DNA of 64,000 nucleotides, from NCBI GenBank assembly GCA_018257865.1, contig JAEUBA010000004.1, positions 496,001-560,000 on the forward strand. The letters are read 5' to 3'. Positions 10,299-21,298 of this stretch are shown here, piece by piece; position 1 is the stretch's first letter, and every line of letters begins with the position of its first letter. Made by a program: the position numbers and the translations under genes. The DNA comes from Stereocaulon alpinum (Eukaryota; Ascomycota; Lecanoromycetes; Lecanorales; Stereocaulaceae). Below the pieces are notes generated by a model. It was not told the origin of the DNA. It saw nothing but the letters and a program-made list of their open reading frames with translations, and did not search any database.

Positions 10299-13123
10299 TC
10301 ACCATAATTCACAGGTTGGCTCCTTCGATGGGCAGCTGAAGGCCTGTTTGAAGTCCCGTGAGTTTGCCATGGTGCCCTGCCGATAATCAGACATCTCATA
10401 ATTGAGTGAAGCGCTGTATAGGACTTACTAGAATACGTGCCCAAGTTGGTGAGTGGGGGTCTCGATAGACAAGGTTGATGGCGGTTTCTGGTCTCATCTT
10501 ACCGCACCACCAGTTGGAGTAGGATATGAAGAACATCTGTTCCTTAGAGAAATCTTGCAAGCCTGGCAGAAGCTTCTCGGGCTTGTCATCGTCCAAGTCC
10601 TTCCACGCCGCAAAAGCGGCATTCAAACCTCCTGCATCGGCGATATTCTCTCCCAGAGTAAGTCTCCCATTGACGTGTAATGGTTTACCATTAGGGTCGG
10701 GCACGGTGAAGTTATGATATTGATCGATGAAGCACTGAGCTTTGTCCTTGAAAGACTGGACAGTATTGTCATCCCACCAGTCTGTGAAGTTGCCGGTTTC
10801 ATCGTAATGTCTTCCAGTGGAATCGAAGGCTTCGAATATTAGCAAAGACTTCGCTGTCCCTTTAGGTATGTCAAAATACCATGTGAAAGCTCATGCCCAC
10901 TAACGGAGCCAAACGCGCCATAGCTAAGATACTGAGGTATACTCGGGTCATAGAACACAGGAGCTTGCATGATACCGGCAGGGAAAACTATCTCGTTACC
11001 AGCGGGATTGTAGTAGGCCTATAAGAGTCAGTCTGATCTTCCATCAAAGGTCATTATTTCACAGACATTGACTGTATCGGCGGTCATCCCCCACTCGTCA
11101 CGGTCAGTTGGCTTTCCCAGTGCCGACCATTCGCGCTTCGTTTCAAACCGAGTCATGGACAACGCATTCTCGAAGAAAGTTGCATTCAAGATGTCGACGG
11201 ATTCGTAATACTCCTGGAGAGCTGAAGAGTCGCGAATGTCTGGACTTTTAGTTGGATAACCTATCTTTTGAACAATATTGTGCACTGAACGTTTCGATTT
11301 AGCCGGTACGATCTGGTTGACCAAGCTCATTGAAGCTGTTTACCTTTCTCAATACCGAGTTTTCTTACGTCCTTGCTCATCCATTCCGCTGCTTTGAGCT
11401 TTTTGATGAACTGATCCTTGATGTCGGAAACAATACGATCGCCGAAGTCCTTGGCTTCCGCAGAGAATGCTTTTTCTATGAAGAATTTACTCAGGATCCA
11501 ACCTGCAGCTTGGCGTTAGCTATCAGACCTCGACTGTGAAGCGACGTTTTATCGCACCAAGCCCGTTATCCACAACTTTGATGCAGGTTCTCCATCTCTC
11601 CTCTGATGCATCAGGGTCCTTCCCTTGCAGCTCATTATTGAATCTCATCAGCGGCTTCAATGCGTCGTCTTCGATTCTATCGGCGTAAGTCTGCACCGTC
11701 TTCCAAACGAAGTAAGCCTGTAAAGTCTCCGCGCTGGTATCATCTAGAACTTTGGACACCGTCTTCAGGTAAGAAGGTGACCCAACTATCAGCCTGTCCG
11801 GTTCGAAACCTGATGGTGCTAGCGCTGACATTAGGTACTGGATGGAAATCTGGGGTATCAATGCCGTTGTTTCGTCAAGGTCGAGCGGGTTATAGTACTT
11901 AGTGACATCTTGGACTTCCTCGGTCGCGGGAGTTGCTTTGGCAAGCTTCGACTCAAAAACAACAAGGTCTTCGACTAGTTCAGCACTCTTTGTTTCAATG
12001 TGGCTCCGCATCGATTCGAGGAGACCTGAGTGGGGACCGGCTTTCTGGAGCAAGGCTTCCAATACTTGACCAATAGTCTCAGCGTACTTCACAACTAGCA
12101 TAGGATCTTTGTAGTATTCCTTGGACGGAAGACCGGGTTGACGAGGCGCATGGACAAACGGAACGACCACGTCAGGATCTTTATCATCAGCCTACATCGA
12201 CATATTTAGCAGAAGATCAGATAAGGTGTATATTTGGTGACACAAACCGCAACATTGAATGTCACTAATGCGCCGACGCCAATGCTCGTCAAATAAGCCA
12301 TAGTTTTCGAAAGATTGTTCGCGTGTTTCAACAATAGCCCATGCTGGACCGAGTCATGTGATGCTGAAAAGGAATCAGAGCCTTCATGAGGTCTGGCGGC
12401 AGGGAATAGTTCCTCAATCTTTCGCAAGACACTAAGGAGCGGAGTAGAGCCAGCCTTTCTAATGATGTCCTCACTCATACAAGCCTCATAAGCATCATGT
12501 AACTTTTTGAAGATCTCCTGCTTGGCAACTGAGTGGACTTCAATGTTTTGGTTGTCCATTGGATACGGTGACTCGAGCACATGGCGAAGGATTTGCTGTG
12601 AATTCTCCGCCATGATGGTACCTGTGAACGAGCCTCCCTGGTCTGCTCGAAGATCGTGCTTCTCTGCCCATCCCTCGCAGACAAATTTGTCGAAATCAGT
12701 ACACGGGTCAATATCATGATACCTCGGCGACATGTTCTCGAGAATCTCAGATGCAGCTAAGACACAGGCAGGGCTTAGACAGATACCTGCTGACTTTGTC
12801 GATGTTTTGGCATTGTTCACGGCTAGGTAAACAAGCTTTAGTCTAGCCGAAAGAGCAAAGGTCGTGGGCTACGAACCTGCGAAATAGACGCACAGCGCAA
12901 TGATCCCACCTAGCAGGAGCACTATTATGGCGACTGCCATGAGATTGTTGAGAAGCCAGTGCCAGGCTTTTGTGAGCCAGCTACGGACTCGTCCCTGCTT
13001 TGAGTCTCCTTCAACACCATCACCTGCATCAGAGTCATCATATTCGTTTGGAGCATCATCTGCAAGCAAAGGAGCCTGCTCGCTATCCTGTCCTGAAGCG
13101 GGTTGCCTATTTGCAGAGCTCAT
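10299..13123 (-). CDS. neprilysin-like M13 zinc metalloprotease, membrane-anchored
   Basis: Eight exons: 13123-12877, 12822-12248, 12191-11558, 11502-11344, 11284-11067, 11018-10880, 10829-10429 and 10376-10299; introns 48-59 nt; 816 residues. Residues 1-50 form an acidic cytosolic tail, 57-82 a single signal-anchor helix, and the rest an extracellular or lumenal M13 protease. The zinc site HELSH is at 653-657, completed by Glu718 in ENIADAGG; the substrate-binding NAYY (family NAxY/F) is at 611-614. The protein ends in the family-typical CELW, with paired cysteines near the start of the ectodomain. M13 enzymes cleave peptides on the outer face of membranes; the fungal role is unclear. The HELSH motif is split from AFDSTGR by a 50-nt intron. 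The first intron uses an unusual GTTCGT donor. It is divergent from the ankyrin-DIL gene across 521 bp. Confidence 0.9.
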
Positions 13124-13644
13124 AGTGTCGCTGCTATAGAATCAAGAAAGGTACATATATCCAAACAAGACAAGTCGTCTTATTCTGTTGGAATAGGAAT
13201 AAAGTCAACGACAAAGTGAAAGTTGTAATTGAACAAACAAAGATGTGAATGGCAGTGTATATTCTTACAGGTCGTGAAGGGTGTGAAGGCGCAATTCAGC
13301 CATGGCAGGTGAGGCTATGGACGAGTAAACAAACGATAGGCAGCAGGAAAGAGGGGTCATCGATCTTAGTCATGGACATTCGTAGGGCTGAGATACATAA
13401 ACGTTGCATAACGCTAGCTTCTTTCACAAAGCTCTCAGTGGGGAACAGCCTGTCTCACAAATTATTGACAGAGCATACAAAAGCCTGCTTAGAGCTGTCG
13501 CATTGGTCTTGCAGAGGACATCCAGAAGATCATCTCTTCCCTGAATGTATCCGACGGCCCCGTAGTGCGACCGTCCAGGTCACGACTATCGACATCTGAT
13601 TATGCTCGCACTGCGTCTTTCAAGAGAGACTAACGGTTCTCACC
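13124..13644. promoter_or_regulatory. shared divergent promoter (metalloprotease / ankyrin-DIL)
   Basis: 521 bp between two head-to-head start codons. No binding site stands out by eye. One ORF of 116 codons on the plus strand (13249-13599) is unlikely to be real. Confidence 0.4.
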
Positions 13645-16305
13645 ATGGATCTTGGGACCCAACATTCAGATGACGAGAATGGCTTCGAGGAAGAGGTGCT
13701 GGCCCGCCCAAGGCCCCTTCCAGACGACTTGCCAAAGTCCCTAGACGACAGGCAACCAGTCCGCCATTATGGCGGAGAGACGGAGATGTATGACGCCTGG
13801 CAGGGTATGAGAAGCACACTTCACCGAACATTCGAGGATGAGGCGATGGCTCTAAACTTACTGTACATACAGGTCAATCCCAATTCTTAATGAGCCCAAT
13901 ACCCGCGCAGCCGCTTGCTTTCAACCTCTCACTAGAGGACAATGGGGACGATGAATCCGCAGCTCATCATCTTGAGGACAATGATAATAGGCTCATGGAA
14001 ATGTTGGCTGCTCAAGCGGCCCATAGGGAAGATGGCTCAGCTGCTGGAGATGAAGAGGCGATCGTGGCGGACAAGAAGATGTCGGAGGCGCAGAAGAAGA
14101 CCATGCTACAAAAGTCATTGCACAATGCCGCGAGTAATGGAGATATGGCACAAGTCGGTAGACTGTTGAATGGGCCCGCTCGGAAATACGTTGACATCAA
14201 CGGTCCAGATGAAGAAGGGACAGCGCCTATCATCTATGCCAGCTGTTTTGTATGTCCGTACTAAGGACTCGTGATAGCGAACCTTATGCTGATTACACAA
14301 TCTCTCTTAGGGTCATCAAGATGTAGTCTTGGCGCTTTTAGAAGCTGGTGCTGAGGTTGACCGACAAGACAAAAACCAATGGACGCCTTTAATGTGGGCT
14401 ATGACTAATCGCCACAAGGACATTGCAAAAATGCTGCTGGACAATGGTGCTTCCCCAACGATCAAGTCGTCATCTGGTCGAACAGCCTTCGATTTCGCCG
14501 CCCCCAATAGCGAAATATCGGATTTCCTACAGAAAGAAGGCTATCACATTGGAGATGTGGGGGTCGAAGATGACTTCTACGATACTGGCTTTTCCCAGGA
14601 TAGATTCGAACAAGAAATGGAGGAAAGTGAAATGAAGCGAAGGATGATGATGGAAAGCTCCATGAACCTCGAAGTCGATCTCTCGAGTTTGGGCATGGAC
14701 GAGCGGCCAGAAGTAAGTTACAACAAGTGCATTTACATGTGTACTAAGCTAATAGAACGGCAGTCACCCGACGAGCTCGAGGACCAACATGAATTCGTCT
14801 GGGACAGATGTCTCAACGACCAGATGTTCGTGTTTCAGGAGAATGAACTGGGCCGAATACTGGACATCATCATCACTACCATGACCCCGCAAAGGTCGCC
14901 ATCGCAAAAACCCGTTCCTGCAAACATCCTATTCCTGGCAGCAAGATACGCGCATTACCACGCAAATCCGGAACTTCTGGCTAATCTTCTACTCACAGCC
15001 ACAGATAAGATCAATACCAAAGTCGAACGACATCAGTGGGATATGACGGTCTTAGCGTTCTGGATCTCGAATGCTACCTTACTCCTGCACTACCTGAAAA
15101 AGGACGCTGGCCTCGTAGGAGCGACTACAGAGTTCCAAGTCCAACTAGTAGAGCTTATCAATGAGATATTCATACTCATCATCCGGGATGCCGAAAGGAG
15201 GATGGACAAGGTCCTGAAAGCGTCAATTCTCGATCATGAGACCATCCCGTTCGATCATCTGGAATTCGCTGGCGAGTGGAACATTTTCAAATCCAAGAGC
15301 AAGGCGCAACCCGAACCAGTCAGCTACAAGCCACCACCACCAAACAAAAGAGCACAACTATCACCCCGAAATGTCACATCGTTATTGTCTTCAACACTCT
15401 TCGTTCTCGATCTTTACGATATTCACTCTGTCATTACCTCTCAAATTCTTGGCCAACTCTTCTATTGGATAGGCGCAGAGCTATTCAATCACATCCTGTC
15501 GAACAAGATTTATCTGGCGAGAACAAAGGCAATGCAAATCCGTATGAACATTTCTGTTCTTGAGGATTGGGCTCGAACAAACAATCGCTCACCAGAGCAT
15601 TACGAGAACGGGTCACTGTCAACATCAGGCGAAACTACCGTAGAAGCAGCTCGGAAGCACCTCACCCCTGTCATTCAACTACTTCAGTGGCTGCAATGTT
15701 TCTCAAGCTTAGACTATTCCACAGGTTCTCAAGACTCCCTGGAAAATACTCTGAAGCAGCTTACACAACTCACACCACATCAACTGCTCCATTCCACTAG
15801 TCACTATCGATATGAAAAGGAAGAGAAAACTCTACCCAAGGTAGCGCGGAAACGCCTCATCACTTTGCAAACAGAGTCGAATAAAAAGTGGGAGCAGATG
15901 CGTCGAGAACGTGACCGAATTGCGAAAAGGCAATCCCAACCACCACCAGCTTCACCAGCTTCGCCGCAAAATGGCACACCGTCCTTGGACAAGGCTGGTG
16001 GGCATACGCTCTCCCAAGCCTCGCCAGCTGATGAGTCGAATGGCTCTCTGCAGCCCGAAGAGGACGAACCACCTTCTGAAAGATTGCTCATGGATCCTGC
16101 ACACATGCTACAATTCTCGTTGCCAACTACTGTGGATATGAGACTGAGCTACGGCGCTGGCTACGGAGGTGTAAATAGGGAAAGGGAGAGGAAATATATA
16201 CCCACTGTGCCGCCAGAATTTCTGGCCAAGCTAGATACTAGTGGGAGCGGCAACGGGAGTTTCATTGAGGAAAAGGATTGGAACACGCCGAGTGACGAGA
16301 GCTGA
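13645..16305 (+). CDS. ankyrin-repeat and DIL (dilute) domain protein
   Basis: Four exons, 13645-13804, 13873-14249, 14311-14712 and 14764-16305; 826 residues. Residues 1-120 are acidic. Ankyrin repeats follow at about 125-245 (LHNAASNGDMAQVGRLL, IIYASCFGHQDVVLALLEAG, TPLMWAMTNRHKDIAKMLLDNG). A DIL domain, as in the cargo-binding tails of class V myosins, spans about 400-630 (FWISNATLLLHYLKKD, FNHILSNKIYLART). The tail is Pro/Ser-rich. The same architecture occurs in uncharacterised fungal proteins; a trafficking role is only an inference. Exons 1-2 join as WQGQSQFL and exons 2-3 as ASCFGHQDVV, both conserved. The third intron (14713-14763) is 51 nt with GTAAGT and a good branch site but no in-frame stop, so retention would insert 17 residues. 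The ATG at 13645 has a good CACCATGG context. Confidence 0.85.
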
Positions 16306-17390
16306 TGCGATACGGGGATATGATATAAATGATCTGCACTGCATTGCGTTGGTGTTGTAGATGGACTGGGTCTCGGAATGCTCACGCTCATATTGATCGG
16401 CTATAAGCGGAACCGCGAATGTCTAAAGGAATAAAGTATACTATACAGACAGTTCCAATCGCACTTCGCGCCATTGTTGGAAGTGTCGAAGGTGCAAGCC
16501 TAAACTCAAACGTCGTCCACCAATACTACTGCCAAGCCAAACCTCGACCCTAAAAGCTGGACAATGGATCGTCGCTTTAAAGCTGAAAAGCCTTCAGGAT
16601 GGACGTACTTTGCGCTACTAGAATCATGGCTCGTCTCGTGACGGTCTGATGACATATTCTGAGTACGACAAGACCAGCTTGTGCCGTTCGCAAGGTGCAC
16701 AGCTGAGATACCTGAACCCAACGCCAGCTCCTTCCTCCTGAGCTGACGTCTGCTATCACCATGCCTCATCCTAGACTTAATTGATTGTCCTTTATCTACG
16801 CTATCATACGGGATCTTGTAAGGGCGGATAGAAACCTTACTAGTCCCCTTCCAGCTTTTTAGCCACTCCATGGCAAACAAGCGAGATATCGAATACCACT
16901 AGCTTCAAGCTGCCGGAACCTAGCATGAATACGGTGCGCCTTGGCCAGATCATGTGCACCAGACATTCCGTGAGGACTCTAAAACAAAACGTGAACAGGA
17001 AGGCGTGATGGTAGTCGTCCAAAGATGTCTTGAGAGACGGACCCTTTGTCCCCCAACGAAAACCTGCGTTTCCGGGCTGTGACCAAGCCCTTAGCGCTAC
17101 AGTAAAGGCCCACGATATCTTAAGTGGCTAAAGTTTTGGCGGCCCCTGAACATTATTCCCTCATAAGCGCTATATCTTGGCGTGACAGTACCACAAAAAG
17201 TAATCCTACATCAACCCGTGGCTGCTCATTCGCCTGGGGACTTCATACAGCGAATGAGGCTTGGTTTCAGGATATCTCCCGTGCGGCAGGGTACATGAAG
17301 GTGCAGACATCACCCCATTCTAATGACGGCCAACAACAAGAAGGGTACGGGTGATGTGCAGCAGTACAGGACCCAAGAATATCCGACTTC
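16306..17390. other. intergenic, no convincing gene
   Basis: About 1.1 kb with scattered ORFs up to 124 codons on either strand. None shows a domain. A short plus-strand CxxC-type stretch near 16470-16500 is too small to interpret. Confidence 0.35.
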
Positions 17391-17735
17391 ATGCACCCAA
17401 GTGACCACTGGCATAGGCTTGAATTGGTATGGCTAGAAGCGAAGGCAGATATTGCAGGACTGCTTGACGAGATGGCAGCGTCATTTGCAGTGTTTCGAAA
17501 GGTGCGAATCGACGTTTGCACTCCGAGTCGGCTGCTATGGCTGTAGATGTCAGATGACACCGATTGGAGGTACGAGTATATGGATGGCTATTCAGTTTAC
17601 GAGCAAGCGCGTGTGTTTCGGGAGGCATGGGTAGAGCGAAGGGTATTGTTAGTGAGATGTTTGAAAGAATTGTTAAACTCTGAAAGTAGGAGACGGTTCG
17701 CTGACTGGTGGAATTTCAGAATTCCTAGTACTTAA
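17391..17735 (+). CDS. possible small hypothetical protein, two exons
   Basis: An ATG at 17391 opens a frame that meets a TAG at 17544-17546 and continues in the same frame to a stop at 17735. If 17502-17546 (45 nt, GTGCGA donor, CTGTAG acceptor) is an intron, the product is 99 residues. It is rich in Trp, Tyr, Arg and Leu, with an amphipathic helical look (EAWVERRVLLVRCLKELL). I recognise no family. The branch site is poor and the intron very short, so this may equally be a pseudogene with one stop, or chance. Its position just upstream of an F-box-like gene gives no functional hint. Confidence 0.2.
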
Positions 17736-18088
17736 TTCGAAGGGAAGATGGGATTCGAGTACGAGCTTGCGACAAGCTGAATAGATCGGTAGCGTTCGCA
17801 TGATCTAGCAAGGCGAGGCTACAAGCGAATGGCATGTCGCACGCAAATGACGGTTTCCTTGGCCCGAGTTAGAGATTTCAGAAGCCCAACATGATTTTTC
17901 CCCACATAAATGTCTCATCGTCCCACTATTATCTCAACCCTTCTATTGTTTCATACTTGCATCGTTTCTTCTCGAACGATCGTAAGCGAATACTCAGCAG
18001 TATCATGTAACGAAAGTCCCACCGGAGAAGGAAGAGGACTACCAATATCAAGAACGCAGCAAGCAAGCTCAAATCCTCACCACTCAAC

Positions 18089-18853
18089 ATGAACAACCAG
18101 ACGATCATTGCAAAATTACCGGGTCCAAACAGCCTATTGAGACTACCACGCGAGATCCGGGACATGATTTACTCCTTCGTCCTCCAGGGCTCATACAAGG
18201 AGTTAAGACTTCCAGGGCGCTTATCTGAGAGGCTTCACATATTGCGTACTTGTGGCCAAGTGAGCGAGGAAGCCGTGACTGTTTTGTATCGAGAAAACCG
18301 GTTTCGCTTAGAAGCAGAGCCGGATGTTGGGACCAACCTCAACATGTTTCCGATGACGGACTCAGCATTAGATTGTCAGGAGACCATTGATGCTTTGCAG
18401 AATATCAAAATCGTTATGGACGATGGCCTTGGAAGCGGTTATGAGCATTCCCTAGGACCATGCCACCGGCTTCGAAAACTTGATAAGCGAGGAACAATGA
18501 GGAAGTCTTGTCACATTGACATCGACTACGCTGCGTGGTGGCGACCGTACCAATGGAAAAAGTTTATCAATTCAACAAAAGCGTCGTCGCTTTCGACTTT
18601 TCAGATGGTTACATTTGAATTGGTCTACTCTGACAGGTACCCAGAATTCGAAGCTATGCGGGGTTATATTTGGACGAAAGCAGCTACTGTCGCGTACATG
18701 GCCGTATTCCCAGAGCACCGGCAATTCGTTTATGAGATTCTCAAGGAAGGATTGAAAGTCAACTTGGGAGACGGTCAAATAGAGACGACTGGAGTCTCAC
18801 AAATTCTGATGTTCACGCCCGGTAATTCACTTTCTCGGTCAACCTTAGGATGA
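18089..18853 (+). CDS. F-box-like protein of filamentous fungi
   Basis: A single-exon frame of 254 residues. Residues 14-35 contain SLLRLPREIRDMIYSFVL, the opening helix typical of a large, lineage-expanded group of Pezizomycotina F-box-like proteins. It is followed by LHILRTCGQVSEEAVTVLYREN, the second part of the same pattern. The remainder has no recognised domain. True F-box proteins bind Skp1 and recruit substrates to SCF ubiquitin ligases; most members of this fungal group are uncharacterised, and Skp1 binding is not established for them. No intron is needed. The 353 bp upstream (17736-18088) presumably hold the promoter, with no distinctive site. Families like this one vary in copy number between species, so the gene may be accessory. 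Confidence 0.6.
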   Translation: MNNQTIIAKLPGPNSLLRLPREIRDMIYSFVLQGSYKELRLPGRLSERLHILRTCGQVSEEAVTVLYRENRFRLEAEPDVGTNLNMFPMTDSALDCQETIDALQNIKIVMDDGLGSGYEHSLGPCHRLRKLDKRGTMRKSCHIDIDYAAWWRPYQWKKFINSTKASSLSTFQMVTFELVYSDRYPEFEAMRGYIWTKAATVAYMAVFPEHRQFVYEILKEGLKVNLGDGQIETTGVSQILMFTPGNSLSRSTLG

Positions 18854-19562
18854 ATTGAGCAGAGCGCTACCTACCATACGCACGGATGTTTACCGGACCA
18901 AGGTTATAGTTAGTCCCCCTTTCTCTCTCGGATGTAATCCACGGGAAATCTCGAATATTGACTATGAGTTGCTGGAGACTGACAGTCAGTTGTAGCTATA
19001 ATTAACTCACTAAGTACTCTATCGCGTTCTCAGTTCGTGTTGATCATAATTTTCTCAATCAAATAACGCATTATTGAAGTAACAGCGTCATGATTGGTAG
19101 CAGCGCCCACTGCATTGAGCGGAACTCTCATCATTACTGTAATTGAGGACCCACAATATACGCTGTCTCTCGCCACTTAGAACATCCCATTAGCTAGTAA
19201 GCTTGACGACGGCGGAAAGGAAACTTTATTGAGAAAATGTCTTGAAGTACTCCTCTAAGCGGGGTACGGATTTCAATGCTCAAATCGATGTACTAGCCAC
19301 ACCAGTAACTCAGTGTTCTTTGCCCCATGGTCAAGATATCTCTACAAAGGATTCGCATTCGTCCAGCACACTAGCGTAACCCGGCAAAAGAAAACGTGAC
19401 GCCAAGCGTTGGTTACGCGCTACCTTAGTGTTATCGATAACGACTTAGCGTCTCTGTCTACAAACAGCCTTTCTGTTCACCGTACAACTACCATCTAACC
19501 TCTTCTGAAGAGGTGTGATTCATGTATCTGAGTGCTCTCACCAGTACTGCAATCTATCCCCC
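18854..19562. other. intergenic, promoter of the phosphatase gene
   Basis: 709 bp, AT-richer than the flanking genes, no ORF of note. It must include the promoter for the gene starting at 19563. Confidence 0.35.
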
Positions 19563-21134
19563 ATGGGCAAACCACGGGCATGTCTTAGTTCTTTAGCCGC
19601 AAGATAGTCTGCTGACAAGTTTCCTGGTAGATGATAATACTGGTTCGCCATGCTCAATCAGAAGGCAATAGTATGTATGCACTAGACTCCTATCAACTCA
19701 GGCAGCTAATGCAAGCAGAAAATAGAGACATCCATCAAACCGTGCCGGACCATAGAGTGAAGCTCACACCCGATGGCTGGAAGCAAGTACGCAAACACCT
19801 TCTCATTTCGACCAATCCAACTTCCGCAATCTAATCGACCTTACCACCCAAGGCAGAAGAAGCAGGCAAAAAGCTCCGCTCTCTCTTACGCCCAAATGAT
19901 ACCCTCCACTTCTTCACCTCTCCGTATCGCCGGACTCGCGAAACAACAGAAGGTGAGGCTTTGTGCCCCCGAAATTAGAGGTCGATTTGGCCTCCCTCTG
20001 ATCCAAACACCTCAAGTCCCATTCATAGGACCAATGGCTGACTGGATATTCTTGTCAGGAATCCTCAATTCCCTAACATCCTCGACCCCCAACCCCACTC
20101 CCTTCCCCCGACATACAATAAAAGTCTATGAAGAGCCCCGCCTCCGCGAACAAGACTTCGGAAACTTCCAACCCTCCTCCACAGAAATGAGTCGCATGTG
20201 GCAAGAGCGCGCCGACTACGGCCACTTCTTCTACCGAATCCCAAACGGCGAATCTGCAGCCGATGCCTACGATCGCGTCTCCGGCTTCAACGAATCGCTA
20301 TGGCGGAGTTTCGGGGAAGATGATTTCGCAAGCGTCTGCGTACTAGTCACACACGGACTCATGACGCGCGTGTTTCTGATGAAATGGTATCATTTCAGCG
20401 TAGAATATTTCGAGGATCTACGGAATATCAATCATTGCGAGTTTGTGGTTATGAAATTGGACAATGGCAGTGGGAAATATTCGCTCCAGAACCAGTTAAG
20501 GACGTGGTCTGAACTGAAAAGAGAAAGGGAAAATAGTAGACAGGAGCCTAGTAGTCCTGTACCAATGAGAAAGAGGTGGGTTGGCTGTCAGGACGGAGTC
20601 GATGGAGACGACTTCGCGAGACGACAGCGAGCCAGGAGGCAAAATACCGCCGAACTATTCGGCGACGAAGCGGACCTGGAACAAATCGCTGAAGCCATGC
20701 AGAAATCGAACTTGAGAGGCAGAGACCCCTCTGAGGACCTTCACGAAAACAAATCTGCCCAGACCGACGCCGCGAATGTAAAGATGGAACCGCCTGTTCC
20801 TTGGAAACGCATCATATCCCCTGGCCGTTTGGAAGTCCTCAGAGCTGGCCGCGATGGTGGAGGTTCTCGCTCTGGTGCTACGAGTCCTAATCGCTCTGGC
20901 TCCGAAGACTCGGATGCGGAAGTTAAGGAGCGTATCAGGTCGTTGCCTGTTAGGAGTAGCTTAGCTATGGCATTGAATGGCGGGTTGGATGGGGATGGGG
21001 TCAAGCATAGAGTGAGAGCTGATGCATTGGGGGATCAGAGCGATGTTGAGGATGAGGAGGATGCCAAGGAGGATGCCAAAGAACTTAAGAGGCTGGAGGC
21101 TGAGGATAAGAGCTTCGAGGGCTCCGTAAGGTGA
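19563..21134 (+). CDS. histidine phosphatase (phosphoglycerate-mutase fold, Det1-like)
   Basis: Five exons, 19563-19577, 19631-19670, 19719-19786, 19853-19952 and 20059-21134; 432 residues. The catalytic RHG-type motif is VRHAQSEGN with the phospho-accepting His at residue 12; a second active-site His lies in VTHGL at residue 173. Between them sit FFTSPYRRTRETTEG and the YEEPRLREQDFGNFQ block, characteristic of the acid-phosphatase branch containing yeast Det1. The C-terminal 170 residues are charged and probably disordered. The first exon (MGKPR) is 15 nt and its intron starts with GC rather than GT. That model is chosen because MGKPR before MIILVRHA matches relatives as I recall them; an ATG at 19631 is the alternative start. 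Intron 2 (48 nt) is supported by the join EGNKNRDIHQ. Converges with cct3, 164 bp apart. Confidence 0.85.
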
Positions 21135-21298
21135 ATTGGTTATATGAGATTGGAGCGACGCATTTGCATAGCGTGGGAGCGTTCGAAGGGTATAAATAGA
21201 CTGGATTGGGCGGTTATTTTTGGGAATAGAATGCCATGACTGTCATGATCTATGGTGGATATCCGCTTTTTGTACATTTGTGCAATAGACGTAGTGAA

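Noticed and set aside
16455..16540. Plus-strand CWKCRRCK-like stretch resembling a zinc-cluster start
   Set aside because: Spacing and length do not fit a Zn2Cys6 or CCHC motif, there is no in-frame start, and the frame ends soon after.
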